Positions 1 through 6,621 of a stretch of 9,825 nt of DNA are shown here, piece by piece; the first letter of the stretch is position 1, and every line of letters begins with the position of its first letter. Both the position numbers and the translations under genes were made by a program. The stretch is from positions 1-9,825 of the forward strand of contig JAVBPA010000123.1 of assembly GCA_031549925.1 (NCBI GenBank). Reading direction: 5' to 3'. This DNA is from JAVBPA01 sp031549925. Lineage in GTDB: Bacteria > Bacillota > Clostridia > Oscillospirales > CAG-272. The notes beneath the pieces were generated by a model. It was not told the origin of the DNA and searched no databases. It worked only from the letters and a program-made list of their open reading frames with translations.

Positions 1-1
1 C

Positions 2-202
2 ATATTTTCATATTATAAAGGCAAGTATACCAAAATGATAGTGGGAACAGGTGACATCCCATGGATATTACGGTTTTACCAGAAAAATGGTTTTAGGATT
101 TCTCATAGGATTAAGAATTTTTTTACGGATAATTACGAACAACCTATATTTGAAAATGGTGTTCAGTTATTGGATATGGTTTATTTGGAACGGGATCTAT
201 GA
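2..202 (+). CDS. GNAT family N-acetyltransferase, C-terminal part (5' end outside window)
   Basis: The frame is open from base 2 to a TGA at 200-202, giving the last 66 residues of a protein that starts upstream of the window. The peptide contains MIVGTGD, then FYQKNGFR, then NYEQPIFENG and a short hydrophobic end. This is the C-terminal pattern of a well-known Bacillota GNAT subgroup, in which the conserved YQKxGF helix packs near the acetyl-CoA pantetheine arm. Members transfer acetyl from acetyl-CoA to an amine; the substrate cannot be read from this fragment. No internal stop or frameshift is visible, so truncation is due only to the window edge. An overlapping open frame at 51-233 is a shadow with no family pattern. 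Confidence 0.85.
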   Translation: MFSYYKGKYTKMIVGTGDIPWILRFYQKNGFRISHRIKNFFTDNYEQPIFENGVQLLDMVYLERDL

Positions 203-307
203 AAATAGAATATATAATTTCTACAGCGGATAAATAAAATTTATTTTTTCAATTCACCGCATATGAAGTTTATTATTTTAAAGAGAGCGGGGATAATAAA
301 TAAAATC

Positions 308-807
308 ATGATAGATTCAAAACTCATAATATTGAGAGGAAATTCTGGAAGCGGTAAAACGACTACGGCAAAATCTTTGCAAAAAAATTCGGGCGGAATA
401 CCTTGCTGATTTCACAGGATGTAATAAGACGGGAGATGTTATGGGTAAATGATGGTCATGATACAAAATCTATACCATTGCTGTTAAATATCGCATTGTA
501 CGGAAAGCAAAATTGTGATATTATAATTCTTGAGGGAATTTTAAATTCATCTTGGTATAGAAATTTATTTATTGAATTAAAAAAAGAATTTCAAAAAAAT
601 ATTTTTGCTTATTATTTTGATATTCCGTTTGAAGAAACTTTGCTTCGGCATAATACAAAACCAAATAGGTTTGATTTTGGAGAAAATGAAATGCGCCGTT
701 GGTGGATTGAAAAGGATTATACTGATATTTTTCAAGAAATAACTTTAAACAAGGAACTCACATCAGATGATATCGTCAATATCATCTATAATGATGTTAT
801 AAAATAA
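308..807 (+). pseudogene. P-loop nucleotide kinase-like protein, frameshifted by one base
   Basis: The ATG at 308 opens a frame with a clear Walker A motif, GNSGSGKT, at residues 11-18. That frame stops at a TGA (407-409). The -1 frame continues in perfect register with the family: LISQDVIRREMLW, then ILEGIL, AYYFDIPFEETL, TKPNR and RRWWIEKDY, ending at the TAA at 805-807. Joining the frames at the A run 381-387 gives a 166-residue protein, close to the size I expect for this family of small AAA/zeta-toxin-like kinases of unknown substrate. One A is missing compared with an intact gene. Without repair only a 33-residue peptide is made, although a TTG at 403 could start the C-terminal part without its P-loop. 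A GGGG run at 290-293 is the only ribosome-site candidate. The frameshift may be a base-calling error, a true mutation or a slippage site. Confidence 0.8.
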
Positions 808-943
808 TAACGATATTAACTCTTTATGTTCAAAGGATGATAATAAAAAAGCATCATATAATGAAATCAGACAAGCCATAAAAAGACATGGCGGAAATTT
901 AGGTATAGATTATATTTATACATTATACATGGGCAGAAAATAA
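803..943 (+). pseudogene. Possible gene remnant, unrecognised
   Basis: Between the two kinases a 46-codon frame runs open after a stop at 800-802 to a TAA at 941-943. It has no ATG, GTG or TTG near its beginning. The peptide has ordinary protein-like composition (SYNEIRQAIKRHGGN, then IDYIYTLYMGRK) rather than the Lys/Ile/Phe noise typical of AT-rich spacer. It may be the end of a decayed gene or a domain lost from a neighbour. I do not recognise a family, and a chance open frame of this length is possible at this base composition. Confidence 0.25.
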
Positions 944-1021
944 TAATATTTAAGAATTTTTAAATTCATTGTTATATAAATCAACCGGATTACGAAATTT
1001 AATAACAAGCGGGGTTTTATA

Positions 1022-1645
1022 TTGAAAAACATAATCATCGCAGGTGCATCAAGAACCGGCAAATCCTCACTAGCTAAAAGAATCAATGAAAAATATCATC
1101 ATTTTGCAATAAGCCTCGATAAACTAGTATTCGCATTTCAAGAAGCTTATCCGCAATTGGATATTAGATTAAATTGGAACAGAGAAAAAACTACAGATAA
1201 TTTAGCTCCGTTTATAGGTCATTTTATGGGTATGTTTTCTTCGGCTGACGGACGGGGGCTTCTGCCGTACAGTCACGGCGAAATAAATGAAAATAAATTT
1301 TTATTGGAAGGTGCATATTTTAATTTTGATAAAATATTTTCCATATTAAAAACATATGGAAAAGAAGATTTGAAAAATAATTTTATTCTTATCGGACTCG
1401 TGCAAAAAAATAAAACCGTTGACGAATTTGTCAGAGATTTTAAAAAATACGATACAATAAATGATTGGACATATAATTTTGATGATAATGAATTAAAAGA
1501 AATTGCTGAGGATTTTATATCGTTTAATAATTCTATGTATGAACATTTAATTGAATACGGTTTTACTATATATGATACATCCATAGACCGAGAACAAGTT
1601 TTTGATAAGATTATAAATGATATTAATAGGTGGTGTATAAATTGA
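1022..1645 (+). CDS. P-loop nucleotide kinase-like protein (AAA/adenylate kinase-like fold)
   Basis: This 207-residue protein begins with a beta strand and the Walker A motif GASRTGKS at residues 8-15, followed by SLAKRI. A second strand, FLLEGAYF (93-100), sits where related kinases place the phosphate acceptor or Walker B region. The C-terminal third is charged and helical and ends with the VFDKIINDI helix. It probably phosphorylates a nucleotide or other small molecule, but the substrate is not evident. The start is a TTG at 1022 with a GGGG run (1011-1014) seven bases upstream; no better in-frame start is seen before the P-loop. Its TGA overlaps the TTG start of the following peptidase by four bases, so the two are likely translationally coupled. 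It shares only the P-loop logic with the broken kinase upstream. Confidence 0.8.
   Translation: MKNIIIAGASRTGKSSLAKRINEKYHHFAISLDKLVFAFQEAYPQLDIRLNWNREKTTDNLAPFIGHFMGMFSSADGRGLLPYSHGEINENKFLLEGAYFNFDKIFSILKTYGKEDLKNNFILIGLVQKNKTVDEFVRDFKKYDTINDWTYNFDDNELKEIAEDFISFNNSMYEHLIEYGFTIYDTSIDREQVFDKIINDINRWCIN
1628..1633 (+). promoter_or_regulatory. Shine-Dalgarno site deciding the TTG start at 1642
   Basis: AGGTGG at 1628-1633 lies eight bases before the TTG at 1642, which is ideal spacing. It sits inside the end of the upstream kinase gene. It argues for the TTG over the in-frame GTG codons at 1630 and 1633, which overlap the site itself. The resulting TTGA overlap is a standard coupling arrangement. 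Confidence 0.75.
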
Positions 1646-2529
1646 ATATTGAAAAATTAAATAAAGGCGATACAATCGGAATAGTTTGCCCCAGCCATAT
1701 CGCAAGCGAAGAGAGGCATATGCAAAGCCGTAAAGTAATAGAGAACTTAGGTTTCAATGTTAAAATCGGAGCAAATGTATATAAAAACACATACGGATAC
1801 TTAGCTTCCGAAAAGGAACGTGCGGATGACTTTAATTCAATGGTGGAAGATAAAGATGTAAAAATGATTCTTTTCGGCGGAGGTGAGGGCGGTAACGAAA
1901 TAATACCTCTGCTTGATTATGAAAATATAAAACGCAATCCGAAATTATACTGCAGCTTCAGCGATGGAACTTCTATTTTAAACGCTGTTCATGCAATGAC
2001 AGGATTAATTGTTTATTATGGTCAGGGTCCGGGAATGTTCAATGATTTGCGGCATTACGATTACATGCAGTTTTCATCTAATTTCACGGAGAATTCTTCT
2101 AATAATTTCATAAAAAACAGTGAATGGAAAACACTGAACGAGGGAATTTGCGAAGGAAATTTAATCGGAGGCTATACAAGAAATTTCGCTTTAATGTTAG
2201 GTAATAAATATTTTAGCTATAAAAAAGACGAAAATTATATATTGTTTTTAGAAGACCACGAAACATTCAGTATTACGGCAGAAGTAAGCTCCTACATTTC
2301 CCATATCGAACAAAGCGATTTTATTTGCAATGTTTGCGGTTTGATATTCGGAAACTATTCCGAAAATGTTCCTGAAGATTTATTAAAAAGGCTTGAACGT
2401 TTCGGTAAAAAACATAATGTTCCCGTTGTTTATACAGATGATTTCGGACATGGCGTAAATCATGCTATTTTACCGATCGGAAAATCCGCAAAATTTAATG
2501 CCGATAACCAAACTTTAACTTTTAACTAA
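1642..2529 (+). CDS. S66 family LD-carboxypeptidase / MccF-like serine peptidase
   Basis: The 295-residue protein starts with the S66 signature strand KGDTIGIVCPSH. The nucleophile elbow is FSDGTSILNA with Ser at about residue 107, followed by TGLIVYYGQGPG. The other catalytic residues fit Glu at about 204 in FLEDHE and His at about 270 in FGHGVNHAILPIG, so the Ser-Glu-His triad appears complete. The family includes LdcA, which removes the terminal D-Ala from murein tetrapeptides in recycling, and MccF, which cleaves processed microcin C and related aminoacyl-adenylates. The standalone accessory setting and the sequence around the elbow (SDGTS rather than SDIT) lean to the MccF-like side, but this is inference. 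There is no signal peptide, so it is cytoplasmic. The start is TTG, coupled to the kinase upstream. Length is normal for the family. Confidence 0.85.
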   Translation: MNIEKLNKGDTIGIVCPSHIASEERHMQSRKVIENLGFNVKIGANVYKNTYGYLASEKERADDFNSMVEDKDVKMILFGGGEGGNEIIPLLDYENIKRNPKLYCSFSDGTSILNAVHAMTGLIVYYGQGPGMFNDLRHYDYMQFSSNFTENSSNNFIKNSEWKTLNEGICEGNLIGGYTRNFALMLGNKYFSYKKDENYILFLEDHETFSITAEVSSYISHIEQSDFICNVCGLIFGNYSENVPEDLLKRLERFGKKHNVPVVYTDDFGHGVNHAILPIGKSAKFNADNQTLTFN

Positions 2530-2584
2530 GACAATTAACGAATTATATTACTATCAATAAACAAAAAAGGTATATAGGTCATTT

Positions 2585-3205
2585 ATGCAAAATAAATATT
2601 GTATTTTTATTATTTTAACCGGATTTATGATAATATTTTTATTACTTTCATCTTGCCAAAATATCCGCGACGAAGAGATCACAACACCGGATGATAATTT
2701 TATAACCGATAATAACGAAACTGGAAATGACAGCACTCCTTCGGGTAATGACGAAGTTCAACCGAAATTTTTAAGAAAATTAACCCGAACGGGAGAATTT
2801 TATACTGCGGAACAAATGGAATTATTAAAATCGGAAGCGTTGAGTTGGCAATATGCAAAGGCAGGAATCGGAGGTTTTGCCGATATAGTTGCTATAGAAC
2901 CGGCAGACGGAGAAAATCAGCAAGTATTTATATCAATTGATTATAAATCGACATATGAAAAAATTCAAATAGAAACATCCATCGGAGAAAAAGCCCGTAT
3001 TATAAGCGCGTCCTCAGGTGCGGGAAGCTGTGAAATTGAATTGGGATATAAGTTTGTAACGGAAAATTCCGAATGGGTCGAACTTTTTTATTTTTATGCG
3101 GACATATCAAACGAAAACGAACAATGGAAAAATATAACCGAATATTCTGCGGAGTTAGTAGAAATATTAAACGAATTAAAAACAGAAGATAAGCAATTTA
3201 AATAA
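2585..3205 (+). CDS. Predicted lipoprotein of unknown function
   Basis: The 206-residue product has a hydrophobic N-terminus (residues 5-21) ending in a lipobox, LSSC, with the lipidated Cys at position 24. It would be exported, cleaved by signal peptidase II and anchored to the outer face of the membrane. A linker rich in Asp, Asn, Thr and Ser covers about residues 25-59. The rest looks like a small mixed alpha/beta domain: helix YTAEQMELLKSEAL (about 75-88), then several strands, and a C-terminal helix. I do not recognise the domain. It starts 55 bases after the peptidase, with a weak AGGT eight bases or so before the ATG, so it could be read from the same transcript. No catalytic motif is visible. 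Confidence 0.75.
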   Translation: MQNKYCIFIILTGFMIIFLLLSSCQNIRDEEITTPDDNFITDNNETGNDSTPSGNDEVQPKFLRKLTRTGEFYTAEQMELLKSEALSWQYAKAGIGGFADIVAIEPADGENQQVFISIDYKSTYEKIQIETSIGEKARIISASSGAGSCEIELGYKFVTENSEWVELFYFYADISNENEQWKNITEYSAELVEILNELKTEDKQFK

Positions 3206-3309
3206 ATTTTTGATTATAATTTACAATATTTAATACAGTTGTTGATTTATGAATTACATTTTAAAATTATAAAAAACAAAAAAATTATATTACATGAAAG
3301 TGAACAGCC

Positions 3310-3873
3310 ATGTCTTTTAAGGATAATTTTATAAATTTTCAAAACCTTGAAACAGATGATTATTTATTGCGTCAAGTAAATCCTGAAATAGACTTTGAAG
3401 AATATTGTAAAATATATTCCGACAGCGAAGTAATGAAATATTACGGAAACGGAACGACAACTTCCGAAAAAGAAAAGGTTTTACGAATATTAAATAATCA
3501 AATAAAGGAATTTGAAACCGCAAGAATATATTCCTGGACGATTGTAGATAAAATTTCAAAAAAAACTATCGGCAGAATTCTTTTGTCAGACTTTGAAAGC
3601 GAAAACAGAATAGCTAATATAGGTTATTTTATCACCAGGGATTATTGGAGGAGGGGAATTATTACAACCTGCATTAAAACAGTTATAAACTTTGGTTTTT
3701 CTATTTTAAAACTTGAAAGAATATATACAACAGTATATGTAGAAAATATCGGTTCCTGGAAAGCGCTAGAAAAAAACGGGTTTTTAAGAGAAGGGTTACT
3801 GAGGCATTGTTTCAATATAAAATCCGGTCTTTGTGATTGCTATATCTATGCTAAACTTTCAACTGATCAATGA
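3310..3873 (+). CDS. GNAT N-acetyltransferase, RimJ/RimL type
   Basis: This 187-residue protein shows the RimJ/RimL/SpeG-type layout. It has an N-terminal strand YLLRQV (18-23), a helix with IYSDSEVMKYYG (35-46) and the central IGYFITRDYWRRGIITTCI segment (104-122), whose RRGI occupies the acetyl-CoA pyrophosphate loop. It then has LERIYTTVYVENIGSWKALEKNGF (135-158), where Asn-x-x-Ser and the ALEKNGF helix are diagnostic. Members acetylate protein N-termini, spermidine or antibiotics, and some (RimL, MccE) inactivate processed microcin C. The substrate here is unknown. A purine-rich GAAAGTGA (3296-3303) is the only ribosome-site candidate. It stands about 100 bases from the lipoprotein gene, so it may have its own promoter. 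Confidence 0.85.
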   Translation: MSFKDNFINFQNLETDDYLLRQVNPEIDFEEYCKIYSDSEVMKYYGNGTTTSEKEKVLRILNNQIKEFETARIYSWTIVDKISKKTIGRILLSDFESENRIANIGYFITRDYWRRGIITTCIKTVINFGFSILKLERIYTTVYVENIGSWKALEKNGFLREGLLRHCFNIKSGLCDCYIYAKLSTDQ

Positions 3874-3900
3874 TAAAAATAAAATCATATCTTTCAAATA

Positions 3901-3912
3901 TATAATTTTTAC
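3901..3912 (+). promoter_or_regulatory. Possible -10 region for the nucleotidyltransferase gene
   Basis: TATAATTTTTAC at 3901-3912 lies 39 bases before the ATG at 3951. The same 12 bases occur at the well-supported flippase promoter (4889-4900). There is no recognisable -35 box 17 bases upstream and no extended TG, so support is weak. Confidence 0.3.
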
Positions 3913-3950
3913 AAGCGTTTTTTATATTTTATTCGGAAAGAAATATCGAA

Positions 3951-4760
3951 ATGACGAAAAATCTAAATAAAATACTCAATGAATATTCAACTGCTGTTGA
4001 AAACTTATTAGGCGAAGATTTACTCGGTATTTATTTAACCGGTTCCATTGCTTTAAACGCATATCATGAAAATAAAAGTGATATTGATTTTACAACCCTT
4101 ATTAAAAACCAACTAGATGAAAAGCAAATTTTCGAATTGAGTATCATACATAAAGATATTTTCAAAAAATATCCGAAGAACGCTTTTGAAGGCCATTATA
4201 TTACCCCGGAGGAGCTTGGTAAAAATCCAACTCAAATAAATCCGGTCGTTTCATATTATAATGGAAAAATAAACAAGTCTTATCATGGAATTAACATTGT
4301 GACATGGGTTACTCTTAAAAAACATGGGGTTAATATTCGGGGTCTTCCCGTAAAGGATCTGCTTTTTGAAACATCTGAAAATGAATTGTTGATATATGTA
4401 ATTAATAATATAAATTCATATTGGAAACAATGGCTTACAGATTCGAAAAAGTTGTTTTCATATAAGGGACTATATTCGCTTACAGGATCGGCTGTCGAAT
4501 GGGTAGTCCTTGGAATTTCCCGTATGTATTATACTCTTCTTACGAATGACATAACTTCAAAAGACAGCGTTGTTGATTATATTATAAAAAAAGCACCTCG
4601 AGAATATCATCGAATAATTCTTGAAGCTGCGTTTATTCGAACTAAAAAAGGAAAAAAGCAATATTTTTCTGCGTTTATACGTCGAAAAGACATGATTGCC
4701 TATCTAGAAAAAATGATAATTGAATGTAATGAATTGGCAAAAAAATTAAAAATTATTTAA
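3951..4760 (+). CDS. AadA-like nucleotidyltransferase (aminoglycoside adenylyltransferase family)
   Basis: The 269-residue protein has the polymerase-beta-type nucleotidyltransferase motif LTGSIALNAYHENKSDIDF (29-47): Gly31-Ser32 followed by Asp44 and Asp46, the metal ligands. FEGHYI (79-84) supplies a Glu where AadA enzymes carry their catalytic base. The C-terminal half (about 150-260) matches the helical AadA domain, with SAVEWVVLGISRMYYTLLTN and then ITSKDS. Together these indicate transfer of AMP to an aminoglycoside-like hydroxyl, or a related reaction. Environmental homologues often lack proven resistance activity, so the substrate is uncertain. The ATG at 3951 has a weak GGAAAG about ten bases upstream. 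Length agrees with the roughly 260 residues of AadA. It stands alone between a GNAT and a flippase gene. Confidence 0.8.
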   Translation: MTKNLNKILNEYSTAVENLLGEDLLGIYLTGSIALNAYHENKSDIDFTTLIKNQLDEKQIFELSIIHKDIFKKYPKNAFEGHYITPEELGKNPTQINPVVSYYNGKINKSYHGINIVTWVTLKKHGVNIRGLPVKDLLFETSENELLIYVINNINSYWKQWLTDSKKLFSYKGLYSLTGSAVEWVVLGISRMYYTLLTNDITSKDSVVDYIIKKAPREYHRIILEAAFIRTKKGKKQYFSAFIRRKDMIAYLEKMIIECNELAKKLKII

Positions 4761-4802
4761 ATAACTTTTTTATTTGATTTTATTATTACCCTTTCTGTTC
4801 TA

Positions 4803-4822
4803 AAAACTGTTTTTACGGTTTT
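4803..4822 (+). terminator. Weak stem-loop after the nucleotidyltransferase gene
   Basis: AAAACTG (4803-4809) can pair with CGGTTTT (4816-4822), with one G-T pair, around a six-base loop. It lies about 40 bases after the stop and before the next promoter. The stem is mostly A-T and no clean U run follows, so terminator function is doubtful. Confidence 0.25.
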
Positions 4823-4865
4823 ATAAAAATATCAATTTGAGAAATATTCTTGTTTATTTTCATTG

Positions 4866-4894
4866 TTGCATTTATAGCATTCTAGTGATATAAT
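4866..4894 (+). promoter_or_regulatory. Sigma-A promoter with extended -10
   Basis: TTGCAT (4866-4871) and a perfect TATAAT (4889-4894) are separated by exactly 17 bases, and TGA directly precedes the -10 box as in extended -10 promoters. Transcription should begin near 4900-4902, giving a leader of about 57 bases before the ATG at 4958. It is the clearest promoter in the window and implies that the flippase gene is transcribed independently. Confidence 0.75.
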
Positions 4895-4908
4895 TTTTAC
4901 GTAAAAAT
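4893..4908 (+). promoter_or_regulatory. 16-base palindrome at the transcription start (operator candidate)
   Basis: ATTTTTACGTAAAAAT is a perfect palindrome overlapping the end of the -10 box and the predicted start site. A dimeric repressor bound here would block open-complex formation. Only the sequence symmetry and position support this; the regulator is unknown. Confidence 0.4.
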
Positions 4909-4912
4909 ATTA

Positions 4913-4943
4913 TTTTTCTAAATGAAACTTGTTTTTAGAAAAA
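4913..4943 (+). other. Leader hairpin before the flippase gene
   Basis: TTTTTCTAAA (4913-4922) is fully complementary to TTTAGAAAAA (4934-4943), with an 11-base loop. It falls in the predicted 5' leader, 14 bases before the ATG. It is nearly all A-T, so it would be weak as RNA; as DNA it could be a second operator half-site pair. Confidence 0.35.
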
Positions 4944-4957
4944 AATTATAATTCAGA

Positions 4958-6322
4958 ATGAGGAAAAATTTGAAACAAATAAATGATATAATTAATAAAT
5001 TTTCAAAAAAGGAAAACAATAAAATAGTCATAACGAATGTAATCGGAGCTTTTTTAGTTCGCGGCGGAGGATTACTCGTATCTATTTTAACTTTACCGGT
5101 TTTTATTAATTATTTTGGAAATAAAACAGTTTTAGGCGTTTGGTATACAGTTTTATCAGTGATTACTTGGGTTCTTAATTTTGATCTTGGTATAGGAAAC
5201 GGTTTGCGAAACCAGCTTGTTATCAGCATTTCAGAAAAAAACACCCAAAAGTCAAAAGAACTTATTTCATCGGCTTATTTTTTAATTGGTGCTATTGTTA
5301 TTATAATCAGTGTACTCGGATTTGGTTTTTCATCCTTTGTTAATTGGAATCATATTTTTAATATTTCTGAAGATTTAATTTCAGCGGGTGTTATCCTAAC
5401 AGTTGTGCGATTTGTATTTTTAGGAATTATGGCACAATTTTTTTTAAGACTTATTTCTTCGATTCTTTTTGCATTACAAAAATCAGCAGTCAACAATTTG
5501 CTCTCTCTTATCGTCAGTGTATTGCAATTAATTTTTATTTTACTGGCTCCTTCCGGAACTCCCGAACAAAACTTTTTGCTGCTTTCGAAAGCTTATATTT
5601 TCATAACTACTTTCCCTTATTTGGTTGTAACTATAATTATATTTTCGACTTCATTAAAAAAAATGCGTCCAAATATTCATTTTTATCGAAAAAACTCGGC
5701 TTTCTCAGTTATGAGTTTAGGCGGAATTTTTTTTGTTTGTCAAATATTATACATGATAATTATAAATACCAACGATTTTTTAATTACATATTTTACTGTT
5801 CCGGAAAATACGGTTGAATATAATATTTATTCTAGATTGTTTTCGCTTGCGGGAATATTTGTAAATTTGATTCTGACGCCTATTTGGTCAATGGTTACAA
5901 AAGCGATTGCGGAAGGCGAATTGGAATGGTTACAAAAATTGTTTCAAAAAGCACAAATAATATCAGGAGTAGTTATTGTCGGAGAATTTTTGATAACAAT
6001 TATGTTGCAATTTATAATTAATATCTGGCTTGGAAATGAAGCGATAAAAGTTAATTATTTTTACGCTGTAATTTTCGCTATATGGGGTTCGGTTTTCATC
6101 TACCACAATATTCTATCTACATTTACTTGCGGAACCGGAAAAATGAAATTGCAAGCAATTTGTTATGGAATTGGAGTAGTTTTTAAATTTTTATTTATTT
6201 GGATCGTGTATAACTATATTGATTCATGGATTTATATTGTTATTTCAAATATTATTATTTTAGTTCCATACTGCATTTTACAACAAAAAAAATTAAAAAA
6301 AGATTTCAATCCCTCAAAATAG
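4958..6322 (+). CDS. Flippase-like polytopic membrane protein (Wzx / MATE-like MOP superfamily)
   Basis: This 454-residue protein has about 12 hydrophobic segments, near 27-52, 60-78, 104-128, 142-162, 165-197, 210-231, 250-270, 290-310, 333-356, 366-390, 398-418 and 422-441. The first segments contain FLVRGGGLLVSILTLPV and DLGIGNGLRNQL, and YNIYSRLFSLAGIF begins the second half. These are typical of oligosaccharide-lipid flippases of the MOP superfamily, which move undecaprenyl-linked sugar units across the membrane. No glycosyltransferase or polymerase gene is nearby, so it is an orphan and the cargo is unknown. The ATG at 4958 has no ribosome site. The in-frame TTG at 4970 has GAGG (4960-4963) six bases upstream and may be the real start, giving 450 residues. 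It has its own strong promoter. Confidence 0.8.
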   Translation: MRKNLKQINDIINKFSKKENNKIVITNVIGAFLVRGGGLLVSILTLPVFINYFGNKTVLGVWYTVLSVITWVLNFDLGIGNGLRNQLVISISEKNTQKSKELISSAYFLIGAIVIIISVLGFGFSSFVNWNHIFNISEDLISAGVILTVVRFVFLGIMAQFFLRLISSILFALQKSAVNNLLSLIVSVLQLIFILLAPSGTPEQNFLLLSKAYIFITTFPYLVVTIIIFSTSLKKMRPNIHFYRKNSAFSVMSLGGIFFVCQILYMIIINTNDFLITYFTVPENTVEYNIYSRLFSLAGIFVNLILTPIWSMVTKAIAEGELEWLQKLFQKAQIISGVVIVGEFLITIMLQFIINIWLGNEAIKVNYFYAVIFAIWGSVFIYHNILSTFTCGTGKMKLQAICYGIGVVFKFLFIWIVYNYIDSWIYIVISNIIILVPYCILQQKKLKKDFNPSK

Positions 6323-6621
6323 AATAATATTTTAGAAAATAAAATATATTAATTATCCAAATGTATAATATTAATTTTTACATCCAAAAAGGAAAGTAAG
6401 CTATTTTTAATTTTATTGATAAACAACCTAACTAGCTTTACAAATGGTAAAACAATGCGATAAAACAAATATTTATTAAAACATAAAGCCCATATCCGTA
6501 TAAAAATATTGATATTTTTTATAATTATATTTAACCGAAGCTTCTTTTTTGCAACTATACCTAATGAAAAGCGCTTTTTAATATTTTATTAATAAATTAC
6601 AATATTCAAAAGGGATAAAAG
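6323..6621 (+). other. Gap of 299 bases before the sigma factor gene
   Basis: No gene is supported here. The region holds an imperfect AT-rich inverted repeat, TATAAAAATAT / ATATTTTTTATA, at 6499-6523. A TATAAT at 6520-6525 overlaps its right arm but lacks a good -35 box. A perfect 12-base palindrome, AAAAGCGCTTTT, lies at 6567-6578. These could be promoter and operator for the following regulator gene. A minus-strand frame open from 6585 to 6349 has no standard start near its beginning and looks like AT-rich noise. Confidence 0.5.
6567..6578 (+). promoter_or_regulatory. 12-base palindrome upstream of the sigma factor gene
   Basis: AAAAGCGCTTTT is perfectly symmetric with a GCGC centre that stands out in AT-rich spacer, 43 bases before the ATG at 6622. 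It could be an operator, perhaps for the winged-helix segment of the gene product. It is too short and lacks the loop needed for a terminator. Confidence 0.3.

Noticed and set aside
51..233. Plus-strand open frame overlapping the GNAT tail
   Set aside because: The GNAT-like peptide is in the other frame (2-202); this frame is a shadow.
225..260. Possible terminator after the GNAT tail (GCGG...CCGC with an inner AT hairpin)
   Set aside because: The G-C pairs are four bases long and far apart, the inner stem is six A-T pairs, and the T run falls inside the outer loop.
954..967. GAATTT/AAATTC symmetric element before the second kinase
   Set aside because: It is a short A-T palindrome with a two-base centre, expected often at this base composition, with no promoter placed around it.
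1273..1584. Minus-strand open frame of 103 codons inside the second kinase gene
   Set aside because: It lies wholly opposite a well-supported P-loop gene and shows no family pattern, so it is a shadow. The same applies to minus-strand frames at 2554-2736, 3329-3559 and 9338-9523.
6349..6585. Minus-strand open frame of 78 codons in the 299-base gap
   Set aside because: It has no ATG, GTG or TTG near its 5' end and no ribosome site. Its composition is the Ile/Asn/Lys/Phe-rich output expected from AT-rich spacer.
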